Part shown: in pieces, positions 48,330 to 60,308 of the stretch
Layout of the letters: the number at the start of each line of letters is the position of its first letter
How positions within the stretch are numbered: the first letter of the stretch is position 1
Origin: Zhengitettix transpicula
Lineage: Eukaryota > Arthropoda > Insecta > Orthoptera > Tetrigidae
Length of the DNA: 64,000 bases
Direction: 5' to 3'
NCBI GenBank assembly: GCA_037074705.1
Contig: CM073590.1
Span: forward strand, 220,440,746 to 220,504,745
Program-made: the position numbers and the translations under genes
The notes under the pieces: generated by a model
What the model saw: the letters and a program-made list of their open reading frames with translations, nothing else
What the model was told of the DNA's origin: nothing
Databases searched by the model: none

Positions 48330-50230
48330 ACACGAGCCGTCGGATGAGCTAGCATTATCGTACGATCGGCCGATCAAAATACAGAAATCACACTAAATTT
48401 CACGTCCGATGGGCCAGATTCACGACAAAATGGTGGAGGCAGAGAGGAGGGAGGGGGGAAGTCGTTCGCCCATCTCGACCTTCCGTGCGATAATCCACTT
48501 GCGTTCACACACATTCACGATACGACTATATCCGCGCGCGACGACACAAGGTGCAAAAAAAATTCTCCGTCGTCGAAAAGAATCCTCACACCGCAGCGAT
48601 GAAAATCTACCGCAGCGGCAAACAAACCTTTAACTCGCGACAGACGAGACGGAAAGAAAAAAAATCATGCGCGCACACACACACACCTAGAACAATACGG
48701 ACAGAAGATAGCGCGAGCGCCCGCCGCGACGAGGAATTCCACACGGGACCAGGCAGCCATATTAGTAACAGCGGCGCAACCGAATAATATATTTAGGAGT
48801 TGCCGTCGTCCCACAAATCACGGACGCCGTGCGAAAACCGGAGGCCAAGATGTCGTCGGGCCATGCCTATCGCGGCAGCAGCAGCACATACAACACACTT
48901 GACTGTACAAGCAGGTCTCCTGCCCCCACCCTCCCCTCTCGGGACAGAGACAGAAACATTCCGACACTCGGTGAGTGAGAGCTGTAAAATCAATGTGGCG
49001 GTGCGCAACGGCACGGCACGGTAGTTCACTTTTACACACATACACACGTACGCAATCAACTCGCCGACGAAGAGTATAACCATCGGTGATGTCAAACATA
49101 TTCAAGGGGTATATGTGCTGACATTTTCCGAGAATTATTTTTCTTATAACTTCACTTCACTGACAAGTTAACACAAACATCGAGGCGGCAAGTTTAAAGC
49201 TACATCAATTCTTATTTATCTTAGCACGGATGTAAGAGGGCCATCGAAGTTCCGTGGACGGGTGTTTTGCCGGCGTGTTTACCTTGTGCAGCTGCCAGTA
49301 GGTAAGAAGTAAAGCTCTGACCATGCCGTCCATAGCGCCGACAGTAGCACATGTCAGGTGGTAATCACGAGACGCGAGCGATCTCCATGGCAACAGAGCG
49401 GCCGGCTGCGGCTGCCACATCCCCGTGCGACGCAATGCCATTCAATTCGTCCGCCGCGCCAGCTAAGTTGGCAACATCGCCGCGCCCAGCTGGCCAGCGA
49501 AGCAGTGTTGCCATCACACTCTTCCAATTCACAACTTCTTCCTTCTCCTCCTTCGATCGCGAAACTGTATCAGGAAGAGCGAGCGCTACGGTTCCTCGTC
49601 GTGGACGCCAATTTTAACGGCGCGCTCCGTCGCCGCGGTCGTACCAACTTCGCAAAGTTTAAGGCGGAAGTTTTGGCGAAAAGGCATGCAAACCAAAATG
49701 ATTATACATAGCTATTAAATATTAACGTCGCGGAGATACTGACCACTGAGTTGAGCAGGATGTCATGTGAACCGCAAGACAGTTCCTGGCGGTATCGATT
49801 CCATTGTGCCAACTGCATGTTTTCCCCTCGCGGAAGTTTTAAGAAATCGTAACGGCGACGTAGTTCACGATAGCGATCATCGCGCGGAGTGATGATAACG
49901 CCGTTAATTGTAACATCGTGCGGTAGAAGTAGTGCTAATTTTACCCGGTGGACGGCACTGCTGGCCAATGGCAATTCACGTGCGTGAGTGTGTGTGTGTC
50001 TGTCCAGCCCTTCTCCCTCCCTTTCTCCGACGCCCTCTACCGACACTCGCCTGCTTGGATTGACTTCTGTGTACTGCCAGGAACGCTGGGCAATTAGGAA
50101 ACCTATACACAGACCGCCATTTCGTGTCTCCGTTTCCGTACGTCACAGTGTACTCGTTTATTAAATCAAGGAATTCAATTCGCCACACTTGTAGGTAAAC
50201 ACAAGCTGGAGTGACGAGAAGACTACGCAT
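48330..50230 (-). promoter_or_regulatory. TLK: GC/CpG-rich region, probable TLK promoter and 5' end
   Basis: Base composition and CpG frequency rise sharply for about 1.9 kb, in contrast to flanks that are largely AT. The region lies just 5' of the TLK exons and contains a donor-supported candidate first exon at 49283-49333. Several ORFs of 70-117 codons on both strands are probably a by-product of low AT content. No TATA box at a fixed distance from a start could be assigned. Confidence 0.5.
49283..49333 (-). CDS. TLK: Candidate first coding exon of TLK
   Basis: It sits inside the GC-rich promoter-like stretch. An ATG (49331-49333) has a purine at -3 and G at +4. It opens 17 codons (MDGMVRALLLTYWQLHK) that end at a good donor, AAG/GTAAAC, in phase 0. 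That is the phase needed by the exon at 47177-47267. An in-frame ATG lies further upstream at 49441. The peptide does not resemble the N-terminus of vertebrate TLKs, so this may be an alternative start, part of a 5' UTR, or chance. Confidence 0.3.
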
Positions 50231-50249
50231 GCGTTTTGTTTAGCAAATT

Positions 50250-53200
50250 GAAACGCTCACCTTATGTATTATGAAATGCGCAAGGAAAATTCTAAAACTC
50301 TCACTAAACTACTAATAATATTGATTTTAATTTCAAACAAAATAAGGCGGTGACAAAAAAATTTGCCCGTTTTACGCTGATTACCAGAGGTTTCCTAAAA
50401 CGGAAAATCGATTACATGCCTGACGACACCGGCTTTCAAACTCAAGTCTACTGGTTTTCTTTAAATATCCTAATTATCCGCTGTATAATTTGCCGTGGTA
50501 CCGCTTTTTTGTCTAATTATAAAAGGCGCCAGGCTTCCACAATATGTAATATGACACAAACGAAACGGAAACACTGTGCGATCATATTCACGTAATAAAC
50601 TACCTCACACCTTACATTTTCTGGAAATGATTAGGATTTTTTTTAAGAACTCGCTAAATTATAACCGAATAACATATTTCGAATTGGCCACAATAAAGTC
50701 GCAATAATTAGAATTTAAAAAAGCCCCAACTTACCAAGGTAAAATTTCTCACTAATGCTGTTTCTTGAGTCAAACATTTCGAGATCTGTATTATATATAT
50801 TTCACGTAATGACTTACACTACTTTTGCAGTTAAAGGTGTAGAGAAAAGTACGTGTGTAAGAACAACACATTAGATACCAAACTAGGGAAAAATACTGAA
50901 TTTATCCGTAAAAATCTGTTCCTGTATTGTTTACCCTATAAAATTATGGTATTTCTAATTCAATTTCAGCTAACTGACCTAATAGGCCGTGGTTTATTAA
51001 ATTATTGAATTAACAGAATCGCAACGAAACACTGCATGCGTATCGCGTAGACCACAACCATGCGCCGTTTAAGCAGGAAATGAAACATTTTTAAATCCTA
51101 AATGAAGTACGTATAAAGTGAGAAACTTGCACCGGTTAACGTTTCTCTGGGCTTGTTTTTGAGAAGACGACTAACCAATGCTAACTCCCCCGCCTTCCAT
51201 ATTACAATAGCCGACAGACATGTTTATTGAATTACGGGACCGATCGATATAACTTCCTAAATGTGTAAGTAATATAAGGACAAACGTGACGATAAGACAA
51301 CGCATGCGCGTCACGCACCAAAATGTCACGCTTATTTTGCTGAGTGAACAACAAACAGGAAGAAAAATGTACTTTAGCTAATAATTACAATTAACTTTTT
51401 CTCTCGTAACAGACGAAAAACCGCATTTCCTTGCGTCCGATTTAAAATGACACGGTTCCGTTTACGTCGTGTACTTGAGTTTGTTTTATAAGTATTTTTT
51501 TATACTCCGTCATTTAACAATGTGATATCATCTCGTAAATAAATTTCTCGCACTTTTATGTTGCGCCCGCAAACTTTCATTTTTCTTTTCTACAAAATGT
51601 AAATGACTATAAAATACAATTTTAAAGAATACGGTAGCTCTTATACAGCTTCGAATATTAGCATTTCAAAATTTAAAAAATATGTACGTGTAATACTTAC
51701 TTTTTAATGTATTTATAATTACAAAGCAGTAATTTTAGCATTTAGTAAATTACCTGTACAATTTTTGTTTTCTGCTAAATAATATATCGTACAATACTGT
51801 AGTTAGAATTGTACTTATCATAATATACAGAGTAGTGAAAAGCGAAAGCAGCAATAACAATATATGAGTAGTAAAGACAGTTGGTGCATTACCTGAACGT
51901 CCCCCTCCCCCCTCCCCAAATATAGGGTGATCCCTCGACAAAGAAGTTGGGGCAACCAGAACCAGTTCCTTGAAGCATAAACTGGGGATTCTATTCAAAG
52001 TAAAAGAGTGTACCATACTTGTCCGGGAGAACCCACTCCTTGTCACATCCATAAACTTCACTAAATTACTGGGGGAAAACGTAAAACAAAATTATAATTT
52101 CTGATGCGGATGATTCATATATCCAATTAGCCTGGGACAGAATAAGATGAACCACATTGAATCAGTCAAATAACCAGGGTTCAATTTTATTATATTTTTC
52201 TCGAACCAAAATATATGGTAATTGGCAATTTGAAATTAATTGTAATTCAATAAAGTGAATATAGTACGAATAATTAAGTCACGTGTTATTTGAAACATTG
52301 TATATATCAAATCATAATTAAAACAGGAGATACTAACGAAAATACAACGAAACCCGATTAAGATATCGTATTAAATCGTCATTTACTGATTCCACGCCCA
52401 CGTATTCATATGAATACGACCCTATTATCTACTTCTACTAATGTGTATTTTAAATTTAGCAATATCTCGAAAACTGTTAGACGTGGATTATTTAAACCTA
52501 ATCTAGGTCAACGTGTAAAATGTTTAACGTATTTAAAATAATCAAACGTCTATAATACTTATTATAAACGTAAATACTAATGATCAAAATTATAGTAAAA
52601 TGATGAATTTGACTGATGTAGGCGGTTGTTTTATGGAAATTAAAAAACCTTTTATTATCAGTCCAAAAGTTTGATCCGTTCTTAAAATATACAAAGGGAG
52701 AACATTCGACTTGCTGTCATTAAAAACCCGTCCTACAAAAATTCAAATAATTCAGAGGAATGGCATCGAACTTATTTAGCAGATATCTAAATAAGTACAA
52801 TGCTCAGAATTGTTTGGATTATATTAGGTTGGTTTTTGATGAATATGACAGCAGGTCGAAAGCTCTCGAGTTGCAACTTTTAAGAACGAACAAAATCCTT
52901 CGATTTAACTTCCATCATCATTGTCAAAACGAGTGAAATAGGCATTTTCATTAAATGTAATATATAATACTAATAATCTACAATATTTTTGTTTCGAATA
53001 GTAACATTTAACTTAATGTGATCAGAAAACCCAGTATTTGCCGTATCCAGAAACATTTAACATTTAATGTAGGCTTCCGATATACTATTCCTCCAAACAA
53101 AATTATTAAATTAAACGAGGCAGCATTTAAAATAGTCACGTTTTGTCTTCCTGCAAAGTAAATTGACTGAAATTCGACAGAAGGTCAATAGAAAGAACAA

Positions 53201-53630
53201 AATTCAATTCACAAGGCAACAAGAATTAAACGAAAATAGATCGACGAGCAATGATAAATTATTGTTTTAAAATATTTATAGGAATATACTGAATTGCAGG
53301 TTCCTTTCGCTTGACGACGCAACAGTAAAGACCCAAGCAAGCACACCGGTCTTAAGAAAGGATAAAGGAAGGTCTATACCTGCCGAAATAGGATGTACAT
53401 AAAAACAACCCGGAGGGACGACGCGTGGAAGCGACGACTTTTAATAACCAGCAAATACACTCAAAAGTTGTGCGGAAATTATAAAAAAAATTCGTTTACG
53501 TCTGCGGGATCCAATTTCTTAAATGTGATATGCGTAAAATAAGGGGACGGGCGTTTGAGATTCAAGTACAACAGACAAATATGAATAAAAACAGAATCGC
53601 AGAAGGAGTAACTGTTTCTGTGAGCCTACT
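50250..53630. other. AT-rich DNA, no gene recognised
   Basis: No supported exon, RNA gene or named repeat. A short GC-richer minus-strand ORF at 51750-52061 has no recognisable content. Confidence 0.55.
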
Positions 53631-53636
53631 TTCGGC

Positions 53637-53669
53637 GTTTCGAATAGCCTTTAGGAAGGCTTTCATCGC
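53637..53669 (-). ncRNA. Hammerhead-like motif, solitary
   Basis: On the minus strand: GCGATGA, then an AAGCCT...AGGCT-type hairpin, then CGAAACG. The GANGA and GAAA blocks and a foldable stem between them are in hammerhead order. The first two core positions deviate. Function is not shown. Confidence 0.25.
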
Positions 53670-56249
53670 AAAGGATAACGATTGCAGTCGTCCATAAAGG
53701 AGCCAACTTATTCAAGAGTCAAAAATTATCGTTGCTTTCTCAATTACTTCAGGTATTATCACAAATTACGTTTAATGGCCGAAACCTCAGGAGATATTAA
53801 CTCGAAGAATTCTAGCAAGTCAGAAATATCTTATACGTGAAGGCCTATGACATTAAACTAAAGCAACCTAATCAGCAAAAGCGAGAGTTTTACACACTCC
53901 GCATATATGGTACCTTTGGTCGCGAAATATACTTAGAAAACGTGTGCCACTGAACGAATAATGGTGCTATGATTTCAAGAGTCTTGAAGAAATGAACGTA
54001 AATTTGAATTAAAAAAACAAATTGCTTCAGAAGAACCTGGGCTTCGAAATAAGTAATGGAAAGCTAAACAGGGTCAAATACTGACCAACTTAATATTACA
54101 ATTTGAAAGGACGAAATCTTTCTGTTGAGGGCAAGACTACCGAAGGATCAGAGCAGAAATTATGACATTAAAAGGGAGGAGAGCACATGCTAGGAGAATA
54201 TTTTTCCAGAAGAGAAACCTTCTAGTTCCCAAAATGGTGTTAGAATTGCGAAAGATGTTTCTTAAACTGTGCGGATAGAGAGCAAGATTAAATGAAAGTG
54301 AAAGCAGGACCGTTGGAAAGCCCGATAAGTGAAGATTGGAAGCTTTTGAAATGCTGTACAACTGAGTAACGTTCAAAACTAATAGACAAACAGGATAATG
54401 AAGAAGGCAGCTTTTAAAAAAAATATATCTGCAAGAGAACGGTTTTTCGCACCATTCTGATACGGAGACTGCACAAGTCTGTGGGGCATAAAGCATTACT
54501 AAACTCCGACTTAGATAGTAAACCTATGGAAATATATTAATCACAATTAATAAATTAATTAAGACTAAGGACGTAGTCCAGCGATATGAAGAGAGCGGTG
54601 GAAGACAGAAAATTAAATCAGTCACGGCAGCTAAATTAAAGATAAAGTGGCCTCAAAATTTCGTAAAATAGGGACAGGGGATCATAACGACTAAATCAAA
54701 GATGGACGTACGTAAAACACCTTTTATAAAAAGACCAAAGGAGAATCTTTCAGAAACAATAAACTTTAGGAATAGGTAATACTGATAAATCGTTAAATTT
54801 AAGTTTTTCTTTTTTAAAAAAAATTATGATAGAGCACTGCATATTTTTAGTGAACTGTTTATGGAATATGTTATTTAATTTCCCGGAAATTCACGGACAG
54901 CAAAGTACTTATTTTTATAATAAAAAAATTACGGTTTCTACTATTAGAATAGTATTAGAATTTGTCTAATTCTCAAAATTTTAGTTGCAGTTATAGTAAA
55001 AAAGCATACCATGATATGAAGAAATTAATCTTTGTTCCGAATGATTTCAGGAGCCGTCGCTCTTGGAGTATCGAGTCGTTGTGCCGACTGAAGTTTACAC
55101 GCAAGGTCCTTCCAGGCTAAACACTTATAGATCGTGGAAATGTCTAGCCATGGTATGTGTGGTGACCCAAGAAACACTCGAATCTAAATAAATATCAACA
55201 ACCAGAGACTTTCTGGTCGACAACGGGAGTACTGAACAGTCGTTTGGGAAACTTTAGGATTCACATACTACTATTGTTTTACTCGACGTAGATCGAGGGC
55301 AACCAGCGAAGGTTGAGAATGTGATACGCGTCGATAACTCATAAATGATGGAAACATATCGATTGTAACCAAAGCTTCAATAATTCCACTGGGCATGATT
55401 CGTACCGAAAGGAGGAAAACGAATGGTTTATTTCCGAATAGTGTTCGGCGTAGTCTCTCCCCAGGAACGTTATCGAGCTCGTGAGAGTTTGTGAGTCGGT
55501 GCGTATTAATTTGTTGTGAAGCTATTGGCTAGGTCTCTGGAGGTGCAATATCCCAAGGCTTTCACGCTGGGATCGATATAGTCACATGCTGCGTGCTGAA
55601 AGCCAAGGCCCAGCTAGAGCTCACATCCCTGCAATGTATTCACCACTGCGACCACTAGGGACATAACAAAAGCTACATATTCATTGCCATTTGAGACTTC
55701 TTACAATTTTCTGGGTGGATAAACAAGACGTTGATAAGGAGGGGTTGGGAGGAATTCAGTATCAGGGCGATAGAAATATTGTAACAAACAATAATAATAG
55801 GAAAAAACTTCAAATTCGAGGACGGAGCTGGCATTTAGAGCAAATCCACAGCAGTCCAAAAATGTATACAAATAAAATCTACATAAATCTGGTTAATACT
55901 GGTTTCGCATAGGAACCTCACAACGGAAACCTCCAAAGAAATAAATTCCACGTCATAACTAGCAAAGTTCCAATTCCAAATATCGGTTCAATATGTGAAT
56001 GACTAGAGAGTTACCTTGAGTGTCACTACGGTACTGATAATCTTGTGATATGTGTGTCTGGTGCAGAGTTAAGAACTTCGTACTTTATAGATATCACCAA
56101 TCTATATCATTGGGACTGTGTCGCGATCCACCAATTTCCGAAAAATAACCATACACCGCAAAGTTATGATACAGTTTTTGTCCTTGGTTCCCTTCATGTC
56201 TGCTCAAATTTAAAAACAATTTCTCAACTAGCAATTATTGCTGTTATTT
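53670..56249. other. No gene recognised; possible decayed mobile DNA
   Basis: Composition is higher in GC than the flanks, with many short ORFs. Between 54,110 and 54,800 the plus strand has a lysine/arginine/glutamate-rich, stop-riddled reading that vaguely resembles decayed retroelement coding sequence, not strong enough to name. No exon chain was found. Confidence 0.45.
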
Positions 56250-56790
56250 AATACTAGGTGGGTGCCGGTCCTTAGCTTTTGGCACAAAGTTAAGTCAATA
56301 ATGTACGCATTTGATAGATTAGGAGGGCTGGGGCACACATTTTTCTTCAAGGTCTTACTTTATCACATTATTCCAATTTTTAAAACATTTTCATATTTTT
56401 TTGTTACTTCTTGCTACTAATAAGATTTTATTCTCCGTTACTCTGTACAAATAAATATATAATGTACATATAACTAATAGCAGCTCCTTAGAAGAAAAGT
56501 TATTTTGGCCAAAATATTTTAATTTAACTTCTTCCAATTTTTTATACTGCTAGAAATCTTCTACCACCTCTATATAACATAGGTACAACATTTCGGCCCA
56601 ACCGTTTTCCTGATAAAATTCTAACAAAATCAAGGTTTTGGAATGCCCGCCATTTTGTTTCAATATGACAGTTTGTAACTAAAATAAGGCTCCATATTGC
56701 AATGACATAAAGTTTCATCCAAATCGCGTTGTCAGTTTTCTTGAGAAAAGCGCGAGTCAGGGTGACAGACAGGAAAACAGATTATGTCGT
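56250..56790 (+). repeat. Interspersed repeat related to family A (diverged copy)
   Basis: It opens ATACTAGGTGGGTGCCGGTC, comparable to ACTAGCTGGGTGCCCGGCG at 18343. It ends AAGTTTCATCCAAATCGCG and GACAGACAGG, a tail of the kind found on non-autonomous insect non-LTR derivatives. The interior is not shared with the other copies. Confidence 0.5.
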
Positions 56791-57110
56791 TTTAGGATCC
56801 TCTAATACTCGAAACGTAAAGCAATTTAGAGACACAAGTATTATTTTATTTGTACAGATTTATAAATTTTACCACACATTGCATTCCCAAAGGATCCCTC
56901 AAAGCAATGTTCGCTTAATACCTTAAATTGTACATTCCACTGTGATAGAACGTCAAGCGATAAATAACAACAGTAGGGATGACGTAGACTACATATCAAA
57001 GGTGTTCCACTGACAGAAACTACGTAAATCGAAAGAGAGGCAGGAATAAAGCAATTGAAATATTTTTAAGTGAGTGAAAGATCTTGGCAAGTGAAAAATG
57101 AAGAATACAA
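56791..57110. other. No gene recognised
   Basis: Short interval between a diverged repeat and a hammerhead-like motif. Nothing else supported. Confidence 0.5.
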
Positions 57111-57147
57111 CGTTTCGAACCGTCAGAATAATTTTGTTCGTCGTCAG
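57111..57147 (-). ncRNA. Hammerhead-like motif, solitary
   Basis: On the minus strand: CTGACGA, then GAAC and GTTC separated by a loop of about 15 bases, then GAAACG. CTGANGA and GAAA are the two conserved hammerhead core strands, and the GAAC/GTTC pairing would be stem II. This is the best single match to the core in the window. Stems I and III were not verified. Confidence 0.35.
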
Positions 57148-57674
57148 ACATGAGCCTTAACACTCGAGGGAGGCTTCAACGCTGGATAACGTCGTAGACA
57201 CCTGTCTCGGTTTTTCGTATACGAAATAAATACCTACGGAAGTTAAAAGGTACTACGTTACATCAGGATAGAACACGAAGGAAATCCTAAAGAAAAAAGG
57301 ACAGTAAATCATAAACTAGATCAAAAGTGAATGATTGCAAACAATGTTTTGCTTTTAGAGCCATTGTATTTGACCGTATCAAAACCGTTATAGATTAATC
57401 CGACCGAGCATTCTATTAATGCCACGAACTTTATATCTTCTAGATTGCGGTCAATCTGTCAACTAACTCCCCGAATACCGAGAAAGACTTGTGTAATCCA
57501 TATACAATCACATCAGTTATCGTGGTCAACTTTTCGATTCCTTCAGGAAGTGTTATTTATTTACACCAAAAAGTCGAGAAATTAATTTCTCTCCAAAATA
57601 TTGGAATTGTTGGAATGGGACACCTAATAATCTATGCGGAACTAATAAGTTTCTAATTAATCATTTCTAATTAA

Positions 57675-57900
57675 AAATTTACGCCTGGATGAAAATTAAT
57701 AATAAAAAAGATAGCCAAATACAGACAAAATAAGTGAAAATATAAATACCATACATTTCTGGACCCTTGTCCCTATCTTTAGATGCTCTAAGCTCTTCTT
57801 AGCACCTGAAGAAAGGAACAAGGATCACAGAAACATTGTGTGGTATTTATATTTTCACTTATTTTGTCTGTATTTGGGTACCTTTCTTATTATTAATCTT
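57675..57900. repeat. Fold-back repeat family B, copy 3
   Basis: The left arm (AATTTACGCCTGGATGAAAA, AGATAGCCAAATACAGACAA, TATAAATACCATACATTTCT) is mirrored by the right arm (CAGAAACATTGTGTGGTATT, ACTTATTTTGTCTGTATTTG). The centre CTCTAAGCTCTTCTTAGCAC retains the CCTGAAGAAAG core. Complete but diverged. Confidence 0.8.
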
Positions 57901-58480
57901 TTCTAAGTTGATTATAAAATACTTGCAAGTGTTTGTAAGAGAACAGTTTGATTAGCAACTATTTATTGCTGTAGTCTCGTTAGATAAAACAAACGTGTAC
58001 TTAATAACTTGAGAGTAAAAGTAAAATTAATTACGATGATCACGGAGATGACGGTGGAGAAGGATCGACGATTGAGCAAAGGAAACAAGGAAGGCCTGGT
58101 GGAGCCGCCAGAACACAGATAACCTTATTTAAGGGATGTTTGCTATTATGTAGTGAGTTGTTTTACAAGGCTGGCCTTGTGGCCCTATACGCGAGCATGA
58201 CCCACCTTGCAGAGCGCTGTTCTAAACCGGATTCAGAGGTTATCGTCCTGTCAGACCTGGCGAAACAATATAGAATACGCCGACGAGGGGGCAACAGCGC
58301 TTCGTCATTATCACTGGATATCGTTTCTGTGAAATTTAAAGAGAAGTAATGGCACAAATTGGACTCCCGTGATCCGAAGACCTGGTAGTCTGGTCCTCAC
58401 AGGACGATCCACGGGCGATTTTTGTTTAGAGAAACCCCAGGCTACACGGGGGTATCAACGTAGTGGCAACTCCTCTTTAA
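57901..58480. other. No gene recognised; 69-codon ORF at 58140-58349
   Basis: A plus-strand ORF at 58140-58349 lies in GC-richer sequence. Its translation (ending SLDIVSVKFKEK) matches no family I know and both strands are open, so I do not call a gene. Confidence 0.45.
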
Positions 58481-58701
58481 TAGCATAGGTAGGGATTTAA
58501 AAGGTTGGTTGCGGAAGGGTAGAGAAAGGTAGACAAGAGTTAACTAAGGGTCCCCGGAGTGTAGTTTAAAGATCATTCCCGACATACACCTAAAGATGAT
58601 CCAGGACAAACCCTAGAAAACCTCCATCAGGTAGGTCGGGCTCTTGATACTTGTCCCACGCCCTTCCGATGGCGGGAGAGGCGTTTACTGTGGGGACGCA
58701 G
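58481..58701 (+). repeat. Interspersed repeat family F, copy 2
   Basis: The partner of 13351-13571, nearly equal in length. Shared blocks include TAGCATAGG, TGCGGAAGGGTA, CATCAGGTAGGTCGGGC and CACGCCCTTCCGATGG. The two copies differ by many substitutions, so both insertions are old. Confidence 0.75.
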
Positions 58702-60027
58702 CATTCCATGCTGTCATTGTTCGTCATAAAACCTTTCTCAGCCCAACTTCTAGTAGATAGATACTTGTGTATCTCTCACTCTCCCACTCCATCATCAGTT
58801 CCATTATGTGATAACATTCATATCGCAGTACGTACGAAACCCAACAACCTTATTTAATAACATTCTCTTCCAAAATGTTTTACAAGTAGGCCGCATAATG
58901 CCCCGCTAATGAAGTCCTTTTCGTCTGCACAGTACAGAATCATTCCCTCGACAATACTACTTTCTGGTTACCCTTATTGACTATCCTTCTATTTAAAGAC
59001 TAGCAGCCTTGCGCTAGTGTAGAAACATCTTTGGCAATCTTAATTTAAAACTGCAACATTCCTTGCTTGGGGCATATATTCTTAATTTGTGATATCCAAA
59101 TGACGATGACACATTTACTTGCCTCTTAATATCAAACACGTCACTCATTCGACTAATTTAATTCTTATAAGTCTAAGAGCATAATTATTGAAAGAGTACC
59201 CCGAACATTGGAAGCATGTTAATACAAACGCCGATTTCAATTTGCACAAATGTAGACTTCAAGACTAAATCGTGTAAACTACGGATTAGTTCTTTCATAC
59301 CCTCTAGCCTCCGTTTGTCTAGCCTACTCAAGCAACGAATATTTATGAAAACCCCAAATACAAGGACAGAGAGAGTTTTGTGCTCGTCCGTGTCTAGCAT
59401 AAATATGTTGTCGAGTACCATCAGCCATTATTCTCAATGAAGAAGTATATTTTCTTCTGAAAAGAACACTGATCTGCAAATTAATATACCAACGGTAACC
59501 ACTGTATATTCCCAGGAATCCCCTGTCTCCGCAGCTAAATACGCCAGGGGCTGCAAAAACAGGGTATTCCACAAGAGTGCCGGAGGCTCCTCTCAGTTAA
59601 AGCAGACGGATTCCTGCACAATTTATAGAAGGAACAACCAGTAGCAACTGTCTTAAAATAAAGAACATATTACACTGCTCTTGGTAGGATTTCATCATAC
59701 GATGTTTTCGCTCAGAAATTAGCTGAAAAGCTAAGTACTTTTGGACGTCCCATACCTGTAACGAATAGCTGCAAGAAGTAGATAGTCCTTTGGTTATCAC
59801 CGAGGTTCGACACGTAGCGATCTATGACCAATCTCTACCAAGACTTATTACGTCAAGGGCGCATGAGTCAGCTATTTTTAATGTCGATGAGGCTTGTACA
59901 TTCACCATTACTTCCAATTTAATTTTGTTTCGTGGAAACCACAACACAAAATATCTCGTTCATCTATTTTATTTTCATACAATGATGAACTCCATAGTTT
60001 ACTATAAAGGGGAAAAAATGAAAAAAA
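58702..60027. other. No gene recognised
   Basis: Short ORFs on both strands without domains. No repeat signature identified. Confidence 0.5.
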
Positions 60028-60308
60028 AATACGACTGATTGAAATTAATGAATACGAAAGATAGCCAATTCAGACAAAAAGGTATATAAATACCACACGA
60101 CGTTTCTGGGACCCTTGTGCCTTTCGTCAGGTGCTAAGAAGAGCCTAGAGAAACACAACTGCACTAGTTAGTTGACAACACTCAAAAGCCAAAATAGGCA
60201 TTCTCTAGGCTCTTCTTAGCACCTGACGAAAGGCACAAGGATCTCAGAAACGTTGGGTGGTATTTATATACCTTTTTGTCTGAATTGGCTATCTTTCGTA
60301 TTCATGAA
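60028..60308. repeat. Fold-back repeat family B, copy 4 (best preserved)
   Basis: Arms 60051-60150 and 60203-60302 are about 100 bases long and almost perfectly inverse, around a ~52-base centre. Left-arm order is AATACGAAAGATAGCCAATT, CAGACAAAAAGG, ATAAATACCACACGACG, TTTCTGGGACCC, CTTTCGTCAGGTGC and TAAGAAGAGCCTAGAG. The right arm reads the same on the other strand. CTGACGA and GAAAC occur on the outward-reading strand of each arm (60223-60251 plus; 60102-60130 minus). It has no coding capacity. Confidence 0.9.

Noticed and set aside
48793..49105. Minus-strand ORFs of 95-100 codons as TLK 5' exons
   Set aside because: There is no donor in a frame that joins the exon at 47267, and the peptides are low-complexity by-products of GC-rich sequence.
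49358..50046. 117-codon plus and 114-codon minus ORFs as coding exons
   Set aside because: They lie in the GC-rich promoter-like stretch, where stop codons are rare. There is no recognisable domain, and only a weak GTCAGT donor follows the minus ORF.
54137..54496. 119-codon minus-strand ORF
   Set aside because: The minus translation has no recognisable content. The plus strand here looks more like stop-riddled decayed element sequence, too weak to name.
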